A stretch of DNA of 64,000 bases from assembly GCF_905475345.1 (NCBI RefSeq), contig NC_066596.1, forward strand, positions 5,085,001 through 5,149,000. The letters are read 5' to 3'. The first letter of the stretch is position 1, and each line of letters starts with the position of its first letter. A program made the translations under genes and the position numbers. The notes beneath the pieces were generated by a model that ran no database searches, was not told the DNA's origin, and saw only the letters and a program-made list of their open reading frames with translations. Source of the stretch: Vespula vulgaris (taxonomy: Eukaryota; Arthropoda; Insecta; Hymenoptera; Vespidae). This document shows positions 38,501 to 50,999 of this stretch, piece after piece.

Positions 38501-39334
38501 GTCGTAATTTTCCGAGTCGCTGCGTTCGCACGATGCACACTTACACAGCCATAAACGCGTACGAACATACACGGAAAACTATCACGTATAACATGGCGCT
38601 TCTATTTTTCGCGAGAACTGGATTTTTATTCTCATACCAATGACCTTTTCCTTGACGCTAACGAACCCCTCGTTAACCATTTCCCTTATTATCCTATGGT
38701 TAACTCGACTTCATCATTTTCCTACGTTATTATGAACTCTACCGAGTTATCTCGATCTAATCTTTTTTCACGTTGAATTACGTCAAGAGAAATTGGTTTC
38801 TTTTTCTTTATTTCGATCTTCTTTTCAAATAAAATATCGACGATTCATACGTTTAATAGCTCGAACGAGCTCGTCAGCTGTTTATGCCAGTTAGAAGTTT
38901 GAAAGTGAAGGTGCTTATTACCTAGCCGGAAACCGATTAACTCATGCATGTCCAATGCACCTGTTAAAAATTATAAAAGTGATTTTAATCTTTCGATATC
39001 TTATTACGAAATGAGTTATTTATTTATGTTAGCTATTGTATGGAATGTCGTATGGCGGACCTATACAGAGATAATGAAAATTAGATAACGATGAGTAATC
39101 AATAATTTGACGACAATAAAACCCAATTAATATCATTCGTTTCTCTATGCCCATTGCAATTATCTTTCTCATTTATCTGACTTTAATCTTATATTTTTCT
39201 TTATTCGCAATATTGCTCGCTAACTTGTCTTTTGAGGAAAAAAAAATCTGACACAATAATGAGTACTCTTTCAACAATCTCACATTAACTATACAAGTAT
39301 CTACATTATAGTTTTTCTTCGAGTAATATTCCTG
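32534..39334. other. AT-rich non-coding stretch (possible intron)
   Basis: No partner exon for the DCX-like segment is visible on the plus strand. It contains a CACGTACA-type repeat at 33829-33858, a GC-richer homeodomain-motif region at 34720-34930 (ATTAATTCG, TTATTAATCG), a purine-rich G tract at 35725-35815, and a 215-codon A-rich frame at 36544-37191 that I do not accept as a gene. Confidence 0.45.
33829..33858. repeat. (ACACGTAC)n short tandem repeat
   Basis: About three copies of ACACACGTAC-like sequence. Confidence 0.8.
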
Positions 39335-39357
39335 TTTTTTTTTTTTTTTTTTTTTTT
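39335..39357. repeat. Poly(T) tract, 23 nt
   Basis: The longest homopolymer seen in the window. If read on the minus strand it is a poly(A) that could be a retroposition scar, but no element body or target-site duplication is evident next to it. Confidence 0.95.
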
Positions 39358-40580
39358 CTTAATACTCCTATACTGTCGCGCGCGGTAAATAACACTCGAC
39401 ATGTACCTGACCAGATCGTCTTGTCCACACGGAGCAATTAGAAAGCCATTACTTTTCGGTCATGCGCAGTGAAGCATGTCTGGTGCAGGGTAGAAAAGCG
39501 GTAAGCTTCCCACAGAGTTTCTACACCTTTTGAAGAAAAGGATAGCCAAGGGGTAGAGATGGATGTCCGGCGATCAGGTGCAGTGAGATACCCACTGACT
39601 TTGAATTCGTCGGCAGTAGAGACCGATGTATCCTCTCTCATTCTCTCTTTCTCTCTTTCTCTCTTTCGTTGACGTCGAGTTGTCATCGTGCCGGTACTCG
39701 GACACCCGCTGTTTCGTTTTCGTGTTTTGAAAGAGCGTGGATAAACGACACTCGAAGGGGAGTCCAAAATTCGATGTCAAGGATTTTCTGGCATAAAGAT
39801 AGAACGTGTAATAATGTTAAAGAAATATCGATATACTTTTCTTATCTTCGTCCATCGAAATTTTAAAAAATGTAAACATACAAAGTAGTAGGTATAGATA
39901 TTAAAAAAGAAAAAAAAAATAAGTAAATGGATATATAAATAAAAACCAATATAAAGAAAGAATAATTAATATTCCCATCTTACGAATATTCTCAAATCCT
40001 TAGACGTGCTAAAGATCGTAAAACAGCGAACGAAATGACTGACAATGGGATCGGTTCGCATGAGAAATGTGTTCGGTCCCTTTGTGAAAGCGTGGTTCGG
40101 TGTCGGTCACGTTAAACTTCAGCGTTTCTATTCGACTCCATCCCCACGCACACGTTCATTTCCGAGAAGTTAATATTCAAAATGAACATCAGCGATCTAC
40201 GTTCGGTCGCGCTGCCGTTAATCTTCGATGGCATATGGGAGTAGAGCTCGCTTTATTGCGTCCGCGTTAATTATGCAAACGAATAATTAATATTTCGATT
40301 ACTTCGATGACATCGTACGCCTACGCGGGAATGATGATACCTATTTATTATTCGTATGAGGATATTGTTGGAATTTGATGCAATAGGTAGGGGAAGAAAA
40401 TGAGGAGGGAGAAAGAGAAAAAGAAAGAGAGAGAGAGAGAGATGATACAAAGGAATCTTGATCATAAAGCAAGAATAATTAAAAATTAGCGAGAAAATAA
40501 ATGCAAAGAAATAATGTACAATCAATAATCAATAACGGATAATTGTAGAATGAAATTACAATTACTTACAAAAGAAAAAA
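39358..40580. other. Non-coding stretch with candidate regulatory DNA
   Basis: A minus-strand frame at 39438-39767 is partly repeat-derived and unrecognised. The segment 40120-40300 is GC-richer, then becomes rich in homeodomain-like sites. A short GA tract lies at 40420-40442. Confidence 0.45.
40266..40295. promoter_or_regulatory. POU/homeodomain-like site cluster
   Basis: GTTAATTATGCAAACGAATA is followed directly by ATTAATATTT. Within about 30 bp this gives a TAATTA core, an octamer-like ATGCAAAC and a second TAATTA-type core. Binding is inference from known homeodomain and POU preferences. Confidence 0.35.
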
Positions 40581-40624
40581 TTATTGACAACTTATTGACA
40601 ATTATTGACAAAATTATTGACAAC
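40581..40624 (+). repeat. TTATTGACA minisatellite, four copies
   Basis: Four copies of TTATTGACAA-like units with 10-14 bp spacing. A CAATAATCAATAA run lies about 50 bp upstream. Confidence 0.85.
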
Positions 40625-40934
40625 AATCATACTAATCTATTCAATTAATTAATAATTCATACAATTTCTTTATATTTTTTCACTTTGCACGACGATCTTT
40701 TTAACTGTTACTTTTCATTATTTCATTACACGATTCGTATAAAGAGAAAGAAAAAAATTGATGGCACTTATGGAATAATTCGGCACTTCCGCTTACTCTC
40801 ACTCTCTCTCTCTTCTCTCTCTCTTTCTCTCTAATTCCTTTCTCCATTCTCGATGAGTTTCAACTACGTGAGAAAGAGAGGAAAAAGAAAGGAAAAAAAA
40901 GAAGGAAAGAGAAGGGTAAGAGATCGTCGAGGGG

Positions 40935-41040
40935 CTATAAAGGATCGTTCGCGAGGACTCGCTCGTCGTTGCGCGGATTAATAATAACTAGACGATAATT
41001 TACGACGGCAGTCTTTCGACGGGCCAGTCCTCAGGCAGGT
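40935..41040 (+). promoter_or_regulatory. Candidate TATA promoter, non-coding first exon and splice donor
   Basis: GGGGCTATAAAGG at 40931-40943 is a good TATA box. About 30 bp downstream the sequence is GC-richer, and CCTCAGGCAG|GTAAGA gives a strong donor with GT at 41039-41040. CT/GA-rich sequence at 40795-40915 lies just upstream, as in GAGA-associated promoters. No clear initiator is seen and the first exon would carry no ATG. Transcription-start data are needed. Confidence 0.25.
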
Positions 41041-44000
41041 AAGACTTTCTGATGGGGACTGCGAGTCCAAGAGACGTCGTAAAACTCGTACACCGTCTTT
41101 CTTTCATAATGAAGATATTATACGGAACCGAGAGTGAAGAATCTCTCGAAGAATATTCGCTCGTAATCGAGATGAGTATCGCATTGACTCTCTTTCTTGG
41201 ATCAATTTGCGACTAAGCGGTGGATCACGATCTTCCACCTACCACTTCGTTGGATAACGAATAGCTAGCTCATCGTGATGATTAACTCGCTTAAATTTAC
41301 CTTTCAAAAAGAAAAATAAAAGAGGGAAGTATCCTTTCCCTATAAAAAAAAAGAATCTACACGAGAAAAGGATTGTTCTTCCTACCACGGAAATAAACTG
41401 TTAGACTTATGAATATATTCATGATATTTTCATCAATATTCAGGATCTACTTTTCCTGTCGCTCGCGTATCCTATCCGAAATAACGAATATGTCATGGAC
41501 CGTATTTGCGACCGGACCACCCCGATTTATCAAAAGGAAACGCCGCGTTATAACGTTGTTAAAAGCTATTCGCTTATATTATTTATTTGTTTACGTAAGA
41601 TTTTTCTACGAGATAATATCAATACATCTATTCTTACTTCACTTTGCGTCTTATTCCGAGCACTTAGTCTAGTTGAAATGGATACTAGGAAATTCTAGGG
41701 TAACTTAAAGATACTAATCCAATGAGTTTCTTTGGATTATCCCAAGGAGTCGTCCGAGTGAAGTAAAAAAGATCACTCGGAATGTCAAACGAAGTAATCC
41801 GTTTAGCCGTGCGACCCAGACCAGGGCCATGAAGAAACTCAAGGAAAATTCAAAGGTTCTCTTCTCGAGTACCACTATCACGTCTATCGTCCTAGAAAAT
41901 CGTCAGACTCACATCCGGAGATACGCTTGGAGCATTTCCAGTTCTCACCACGCTCTATCTCTTTCTCTCTCGTTCGCTCTTCCTTTTCCGTTTCGCATTC
42001 GTCATTGCCTGTTGCGTTATTTTGCCCGTCTGGCCGTATACCTATACTTCCGCGGGAAAGCAAGAATAATATTCATCTTTAGGGGAGAAAGATTTAAAGG
42101 AGGGTATACACGTAATGTCCTACAGCTCGTTTCTCACTAATAGATGGCCTCTTCCTTTTCCACATGACCTCACCGATTCCTCTAGTAGCAGGAAATTAGC
42201 AAGTCTTAGGAACAGATCCCAACTACTAATCGCCAACGTGCTTCTCCCTCTACGATCCCTCTGGGACATCACCTCGACTGGCCTTTCCAAACAAACTCCA
42301 TTTCCCTTTCCTTCTTTTTTCCGACTTTCTTCTTCCGTCTCTCCTCAATCACCTTCTGCCAGGAAGGGTGACTCGTAGGATACTTTGACGTTACCCAACT
42401 CATAAAATCGTCGCTTTATCAGAACGATCTCTTCTTCATCGGAGGATTAAGATATACGTTTGGTTATTTCGTAGCACTTTCGACGAATTTCAGAGTCAGA
42501 GGATTAAGGGGATACTATTTTATAACTGGGGTTGTGCGAATTTATGAGGAAGGATTTCAGCATCGTAGACTGAATTTTTTGCAAACTCGTTAATAGGAAG
42601 AAGAAATAACTTTCATCGTATTTCCCACCCCAAAAAGTAATCACTATGAAAGATAATAAAAACGAAGGCTTAAACAATTCTAAGAGTATTTCTCCAATTA
42701 TCACTCGTAGCACTTTCGTTTATAACGCAATTCTGTATGCTCACCTTGTTAACTGTTATCCACATGAGCCGTCAGCAAAAGCACCCGTAACACACACGAT
42801 CGGACACGAACTCGTAGATCATCGGAACACACGAGCGTTTTCTTTTTATTTGTTTCTTTTTTTTTTACTTTCTCTCTTTTGTTCGATGTAATGTAAAAAA
42901 AATTCACTTTCTGCAAGTAGAATAAAACACTTACGCTAATCACAATTATTTTTTATTATACACTGGTTAAAGTTTTTCCAAAAAAGATAACTGCACAGTA
43001 CTAGCTTGTTCTCCATAAGTAGGTGCAAAAATTGATAGAAAAATAAATCACAGTACGATAATCTTGCTTGTTATTTGTTTGTTTTCTTTTTTTTATCTTT
43101 TTTTTCTCCGAGCAGCTGTCCGTTTCCCCTTCCACCGATTTTTTTTTTCGAAAATTTTTTCGGCGCGACGGCACGAGATCGATGATCAACGCGATGGAAG
43201 AAGAAAGATTGCAAAGAACAACACGCAAAAGGTCACCATACCGTCACGGCGCCACGGCACTAACTGACAGTCCGTCGAGAATCTCCGGTTGGTCGAAGCG
43301 ACCTCGGAGGAGAGACTCGTGCCGTGAGGAGTAGGGATAACGCCAGTAGAGGGGAGCAAACCTCACTCTCTGGCACGAGACCTTCTCTTTTTCTCTCTTT
43401 AACGCACGCATACACGCGGACACACCAATTTCATCGCGTGCTTTATTAATCTAGAAAAATAAATATAATCGAAACATTTTTTAAACAATATTAATGCACT
43501 GTGATCGTAAATTCTGTTACTTTTACTCGTTATATTTTACATATTTTATTATTATCATTGTTATTATTGTTATTGTTATTATTATTGTTATTACCATGAT
43601 CGTCAATAATTATTATACAAAATATTATTTTATTATTATTTATTACCCGTTTATTAATTTTATTCCATACCGATTAATAAGCTTTCGTTTCTCTCTTTCA
43701 CTCCTCTCCCCTCGGTTACTCTTTTTTTACTTTAGTTTTTATCTTTCTCTGGCATCGGCAAACGACACTCGCACAGCATCATCCCCTCTACTCAACGTTT
43801 CTCCAACTGTCCGTCCGAGAATAGAGGGGTGGAAGTGAGCACGTGGGCACAGGACGTATAGAAAGGGAATGGGGAAGAGGCGACGAGGGAGAAGCTCGGC
43901 CCGAAATGGGGTGAGGTTGCAAAATATGTTGTAGAAATGGGGTGGCCGATGAATGCGGTCGCCCGTAGACTAGGGATTTTATTGATCTTTTTTCCACCCC

Positions 44001-45737
44001 AGGAGAGCGTATACGCGCGCCCGCTTAATTAAGCGACCGCTGGCACGAGACGAACCTCTCCCACCTTCTTTCGCTCCTTCGAATTTTGAGAACGCTTTCT
44101 GAGGTTATGCAAATTTTTCAAATATTTATATATTTAATCAAAAATATTTTTCAAAATATCTCAAAAACTTTTAAAATAATTAATTAATTGTAATCAACTT
44201 TAATAGCGCGATTATAAATTCTAAGAATCGACATTCGTGTTTATGAAAGAATATTTTATGAATGGATGATTCATAATTTCTACAAACAAATATGTAATTC
44301 CCTACAAAAATTATTCGGAATTCCTTCACTTCTTTTAGGCGGACTACATGTAATCAGATATTCTTTTTAATCTCACTTGTTCGGTATCTGTTTTTCGTCT
44401 CTTCTATTCCCATCAGACTCAGGGCACAGAACTTTTTTCTTTTTTTTATCGTATAGGCAAATTTTTTTGTGTAATTTCTACTCACGATTCGTTCGAGAAT
44501 TTTGCCGATGACGTTAACAAAGCAACACCCAAGTTAATAAAAGTGTCGCGTTAACGAGTTTTTTCCGAATTACAATCCATGTATGGAACATTGGCGAAAA
44601 GTCTGACTCCGTTTTTAGCAGGACTGTCGAAGAGTAACGATAAATATCGGCCAAGTGTAAAGTCAATGGAGAAAAATGACAACCCGTTGGTTCTTAATAT
44701 TTATCAGCTTGTCGTATCCCCTAGGCACGTAAGGATAGCTCGGTATACCCTAGGCGCCATAAACATTAATCCGAATGTGGATGGTATATAGCAGCTCGAC
44801 GCGATCGAACGATTCGATGCTTCAAAGTGACGAGCCGCGATATCTCACGATTTTCGCGACTTACCAACTTTGCTCTCTTGCTTTCAACGGGATAATGATA
44901 AATCATGCTGAGAAGAACTCGATTAATGTCGGTGGATGACTGGATAACGCTTTTTCAATCAATATTTCTATCGTTAGTAATGAAATTTCCTTTGAGACAA
45001 AGCGATCTGACAATAATATCGATTTGATTACATTAATTTTCGATTTACGATGATCAATGCGATTTATTATTTTTATAGTAGAAACAGATGTATACTTTTT
45101 ATAATCCACGTGATCACCCACCGACTGCGAAGGTATTCGATATTGTAATGTTAAAAAATGCTTTTGTAAGCTCTTGTGAAGGGATCGATGAAAATGTGTA
45201 AGAAATAAGGAAAGGCAAAAGTCAAGACAAGTTTTTCATCTCAAAGTATGCTAGAGTAGTTCCCTCTGAACTTTGCAAATGCAACTCCGACCTTCTTTCA
45301 TTCTTCGTCTTCTCGTTTTAACACTCGATTTCTACCTTCATCGTCTCTTTGACTTTTCCTTTGTCTATCCTTTTCATTTCCTTTTTTTTATCTTTCTCAT
45401 TGATGAAACACCCTTGGACTCGACGCGAGTGGTGCTTAAAGGAAACCTCAGATCTCTCTGTCTCTCTTTCAAGGCCACAGACAAGAGATCTAATATACCC
45501 GTCGGTTACATTAGCCGGATTTAATTTAAGTCTCGAACAGGGGCTCGTAGGTATACGTTTATCTTACCCACCGTAGGCGAGAACACGTCGAACGAAGAGA
45601 AAGAGGCTGCACAAGAGGGTGGAAGGCGAAGGTGTAGGTTGGGGTGAAATAAGGGAAGAGAAAACGGAAGTTGGTAGCAAAGGTAGCAAAGCGACGCTGG
45701 TTTATCGTAATCGTACTACTCGTGTTACGGCACGACA
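41041..45737. other. AT-rich non-coding stretch
   Basis: No gene is recognised. It contains modest unrecognised open frames (41829-42140, 42115-42378, 44579-44791), a TTA/TTG-rich tract at about 43541-43645, a GC-richer part at 43170-43430 and 43800-44060 with the palindrome CGCTTAATTAAGCG at 44022-44035, and AATTAATTAATTG near 44177-44190. Confidence 0.45.
43541..43600. repeat. (TTA)/(TTG) trinucleotide-like tract
   Basis: Imperfect TTA and TTATTG units. The isoleucine/valine-rich frame across it is a repeat artefact. Confidence 0.8.
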
Positions 45738-45806
45738 AAGAGAGAGAAAGAGAGAGAAAGAGAGAGAGAGGGAGAGAGAGAAGGAGGGAGAGGAAGAGGG
45801 AGAGGG
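45738..45806. repeat. (GA)n imperfect microsatellite
   Basis: GA, GAAA and GGGA motifs over about 70 bases. Confidence 0.93.
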
Positions 45807-48703
45807 TATGTGAGTTCTATGACCGACCACAAATTCGCCAACGTCGGACCACTTTGCGGCTCTGCCATGACGTAGGTTTCATCAACCGACAGCCTCATTA
45901 ACGACAGAAACCGACAGCGACGGCACTCGAGAAATTTTGCCCTTTCCTCGAATTTAACGCCTTCCACTTCGACCGCGGTAACTTTCCTACGCGAGTAACG
46001 ACTAGTAAAAAAACAAAAAGAAAACCAAAAAAAAAATATTTTTAATTACTTTCATGGTTTAGTTTGACTCGCGTTGCTTCCTTTATTTCGTGAGTTTTGA
46101 TTCTTATTGATTTATACAACAGTAGCAAGTGAGATTTACATTCTGAAGTGGACTTCAAAAAAAAGACTTGAGAAAAAGTCCAGAGGATCGTAGAAAAATT
46201 CGAGAACAATTCTTTCGACATTTCTTTTTGAAGATAGATAACCTTTCTTTATTACTTTATGGTCCTTCATAAATCTTCCATGGTTGAAGAAAATGTTGTC
46301 ATCCTTCGTAAAGTTCACTGGGTCACTGTGTCGTCCTAACGTCGTTGCTAGTTTTCGCAAATCTCGATATCTCCATTCTTTCATCGCAAAGGAACCTTTC
46401 TTGAACGGGTCACGTTCCAGCTATAAAGACATGGCAGGAGAGAAATCGGTTGGAAGAAAACTGTGCCTTAACGGCGAAGAGATTTTATGATGGACCAAAC
46501 ACGCTGGCTGAGCTTCTACGCAAAGGTCGTTCCATTATCTTTTACTTGAAATTGTTAACACGTAGGCTAGCTAAAATGGCAGCTTTTCGACTACCTATGT
46601 CATATTAAGCCGTACAAGCTGTTGTCCTCACACCCCAAGTGCACAACTTGTTTCATCGTTTAACAATACTCGTAAATCTTCTCTTTGCCAAGAAAAAGGC
46701 GAAATATGCTACGAAGATAAACCGTACGGATTCTTCTCTGGGTCACCGAATCGAACAATGCTATTCTTGGTTTTTTCAAAGAAAAAAAAAGACTATGAAT
46801 CTTCGAAGAAAATCCTTCCGTAGATAATTGGCTTTTCTGGATGTAGAAAGTGTGTCAGTAGGACTATCCTGAAACGTTTATTGTTATACTTATGGCTTCT
46901 ATTCACCGACATTCTTCAGTTTTCCTTTTGAAAACGAACTAGTCGTATGCTTAAAACTCGAACACAGATACAATAGCAGTAGTAATATTGCAGTATCATT
47001 AAATGATTATTACCTTCTGGCTTCAACTTTTACATTTAGGTATTATGCATTACTTATTCCTTTAATGCAACTTCATATCACTCAAATTTTTTTATCATCG
47101 ATCTTCTGATGTTACCTTTCTTCTCAATCACAAAAACTGAATTTGATTTGGTTTATAGTCTTGCACCATATAAGATGCGGAACGTTATTTACCGACACTA
47201 CATGAATCTAGATTTTATTGGAAAACGGAAATCTGCTCTCGTGTGGATGCCATGGAGAGAGGATTCGAATAAATTGCGCATCTTATGGAGCACTCCACCA
47301 GTGAAGATTTTACGAAAGAATTTATCTTTTAAATCTCTTTACACGTAGCAAGAGAAAATCGGAAATATTACTAAATATCTTAACAAAAATTTCAACAATT
47401 ATAAACGAATTATAAACCGTCGAGATCTAATCTTCCACAAATTTTTTATTCTTATACTTACATATTGAAAACATTTTTTCACTATAAAAATGTTTTATTA
47501 TATTCTTTTGCAATCGACTACGCAACATACTGACAGATGTAAGCTAGGGAAGAAAAAGAGAGACAGGCAGATAGACGGAGTAATATTCGAGTGAAAGATT
47601 AGTCACTCCGGACTAGTTTCAGTCGGATAACAATGATAGGTTGTCCGGAATTTTGTTCGAAACTGACGTAAGTTACGACCGGCTGAGTATGGGCTACGAA
47701 AAGCATCGTTCACCGTGAAACTGGCCACGGTTGTTATTACGAATCAAGGCAAACCGGTGGCGTTAGAATTTAGCCGGAGGATCCTTTTCGGTAGGGTCGG
47801 AACGTTATTTATTCGACAGGAAGGTTCTCGTACTCGCATCTCTCCGAACATCGACGACATTGCTAACTAGATTTCACGGTGATACATATCCGAGACGTCC
47901 GATAGCCATGCCAATTATCACGATTGTCGCTCGAACCGAAGTGATCGTCTTCTAAGCAGTTCTCGTGTTTGCTCGCTAACTTCACAAGAGAGTTAACTCC
48001 GAGAGATTTAATCTATCTTTCTATCGATCATTACGATCTTTCAACCAAGCTGAAATTCAAAATGGGCCGATCTGGTTATTAAGGTCAATCCAAAAAAATA
48101 GTCAGGATGTTAGAGTTATAAGAACAAAGCGAACAAGTTCCGGATAATTGTAGGCTATCAAAAACGTTACCTTTTTACCGTAGTGACCATAGCAATTTAT
48201 CAAAGGAATCCTACGAATTACCACTAGCTCTTTCCGATTCGGTATAAACATAGATAATCTTATATCTCACGTGATATTCCCTGAATCATCATCCTCTATA
48301 TAACGTTCGACCGGTTTATCCTCTCAGAGCAGATTCACGTTCCCAAACGGTATCGCTTGTTCCATCGGCAAGGCGTGACGAATTCGTGACGTATGCACAG
48401 AATCCCTCGCTTCGTTGCACCCACGACGTCACTGGCAGCGGTTTCATTCGATTCTCCCCTTAGCTCCACCCCGCCCCTCTCAAACGTCATTCGAAACCCA
48501 GAACGAAACAAATGTGAACAATACATTCGTACTGGGAGTACTCGATCCTCCTAAGCTCACACGCACGTGCGTGTCGATCCTCCATTGTCCGAATTGGCTT
48601 ATTGAAATTTCTCGACCCTCTTGGATATATAGAAAAGGAGATAGAAATTCGGACGGACTTACGCTAGCGGACTTACAAATAAAAGCGACTACTACTTTTC
48701 TTT

Positions 48704-48705
<2 letters not shown>

Positions 48706-48744
<39 letters not shown>
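48706..48744. repeat. (TC)n microsatellite
   Basis: About 19 uninterrupted TC repeats, followed by a short TTC run. Confidence 0.96.
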
Positions 48745-48747
<3 letters not shown>

Positions 48748-49594
48748 TCTTCTCCTGCTCGTCCATTTTGGCTCTTTCTCTCATTTATGTCGAACCTGGT
48801 AGCCCGTTTAATTTCGTTGTCGACGTAAGAGTTACGGTCGCGCCGTTAAAATTCTACTCTTGGACAAGTCGAAGGGTTGCTCGGCTTTTCTCACTGAAGA
48901 GCTGCTCTGCTCCTCGTCAGGAACGAGCATAAATACTCGGATATTTGTTTGCTCGTTGCTAAGGAGAGAAGCCAGAAGTCTTCCATATCCGAATAAGCCT
49001 GACTTCTCTTCTTGACGCGGGTTTACGTTCGAATCATAATTCTTTTTAAAGGTAAGATAAATTGCCGTTTCTCTTAGTATCTTTTAGATAAATGTTTTCG
49101 AAAAACGAAAACGTTTTAATGATCCGAATCTTTTCCTTTTGTCTTGCCGAATACCACCAACTATTACGCCAAAAGAACACAAAGTCTCTTTCAAAAACTT
49201 CTTTACTTTTTATAATAATATAATCATGAGATTCTTATAACACAAACAGACAAACAGAATTCAAGGAAACGGGCGAGATAAAACGCGGTAAGAAAGAACG
49301 TCGAAGACGAGCCGAGCTAGTATACGCGTGTCGTTTTTTCGTCGAGAATCCGTGGCACCCCATGTATCCAGAGCTCGTAAATAATAGCACTCTGTATATT
49401 TGAATGCCCCTGACGGATCCCGCATGCCACTTGGGAAAGCTGGAGCGAGACGGTTCCAACGCTTACACGGCTACCTAACGGACATGTATTACACATACAT
49501 ATCTTTATACGCATATACACGTAAGCGTGTAATGCACATGTGAACGAGTTAACGTGGTGTAGTGGAAGAGAAAAAGAGACAGAAGTAGAGAGAA

Positions 49595-49599
<5 letters not shown>

Positions 49600-49627
<28 letters not shown>
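49600..49627. repeat. (GA)n microsatellite
   Basis: Fourteen uninterrupted GA repeats. Confidence 0.95.
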
Positions 49628-50944
49628 CCCTCGAATTCTTCCCCTTTTGTTTATGCCCCGCAATGTCAAATTTTAACGTCCAACGTCCCTCGGACACGTG
49701 GAACGCGAGGAGATACGAGAGAAACGCTGTGTGGGAGACACGAAAACTCGTCGTTGCTCGTGTGCACTTGAGAGTACGGAATTTGAAGATACGAGAGCGA
49801 GAGAGAAAGAGTTAGAGTAACGTTGTCCACGATAATAATTCACCCGTGCTACCTGTCCTATACGGCGAGCTTAGCTATACACACTCGTGTTTTATTTTCG
49901 CGAGAGCCTATCCACTAGCACCCTTTCTCGCGTAATCCCTTTATTAATGAGGACGATAATCGTGTGTACGGCATGGATGAAAAAAGAAGACACGGACGAA
50001 GGATGGTGAGATAAAACGTGTTTTTCCTATTTCGTGGTCGATCGTTGGTGTACTCGAGGTTTTTACCTTTTTTACCGCGTTGTCCCTTTTTTCTTTCTTT
50101 TTTGTCTCGCGATCGAATCTTTTGTTTACAATTGATCACGTACCGTATGTTATAGTGGGCTGTTTGTTTTCATTGATTTCGTTAATGTTGTAACGTTGAT
50201 TGAAAGTTCTCCTTTTTTTTTTATTCGCTCGAATCAATGGCGTTTGCGTCGGGCATCCGCTGATGTGTACAGGAAAGGACACATGTTATAAAATGCACAT
50301 GTTACAAGATCAACGTGTGTTTATATACATACAGACATATGTATATTGTTTGTAGTCTGTGACAGTGTCATCGCAAAAGAACCTTGAGATTTATATTCCG
50401 TACGGCGTCCAATGTATACCGTTACATCCACGCACTTGTATAAGTACATTCGTGCTCCGATTCAAATGCTCGCAGAATTAAAATGGTTCGACATACCTCC
50501 TCTTTTTGGTTGTGTTAGCGATACACCCTATGAAAAATTCATTAACGCAGAATGAACGCATAATTTTATTACCCTAATTATTTGTTATATTACATTTATT
50601 ATACATCTTCATTATTTATGTAATACTCGTTCGCGCATTTGTTATTAATTGCTTTCGTCAAAATATATCAAGTAAGATTGACTAACGATAAATATCATCG
50701 AATAATTTTCGATCATCGAGTTATATGAATTAAAAAAAAAATACACGTACGTAAGTTTCTTAGTCGATGAATACCCACAAGGTCATCCGTCATCCCAGCA
50801 TGCTTTCTCAGCTCTAGAGTCTGATACTTAGGAAGAGTAGAAGGCAAAAATCATATTTCACTGGTTCTCGATGGGAGATTAATAACGCACGAATGCTTTT
50901 CGATTTCCCAGAAGTGACCATCGAATCGAAGAAATGCTATGGAC

Positions 50945-50999
50945 CCTCTTTCTCTCTTTCTTTCTCTCTCTCTCTATCTTTCTCTCTCTTTCTCTCTTT
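50945..50999. repeat. (TC)n imperfect microsatellite
   Basis: TC with TTTC and TATC interruptions. Confidence 0.9.

Noticed and set aside
39335..39357. Poly(T) as the tail of an inserted retroelement
   Set aside because: No adjacent element body, coding remnant or target-site duplication could be identified.
46130..47348. Possible degraded transposase region
   Set aside because: Several short frames are present but no catalytic motif, terminal inverted repeats or family similarity was recognised.
49000..49055. GTTCGAATC, a T-loop-like word
   Set aside because: No cloverleaf arms could be built around it by eye.
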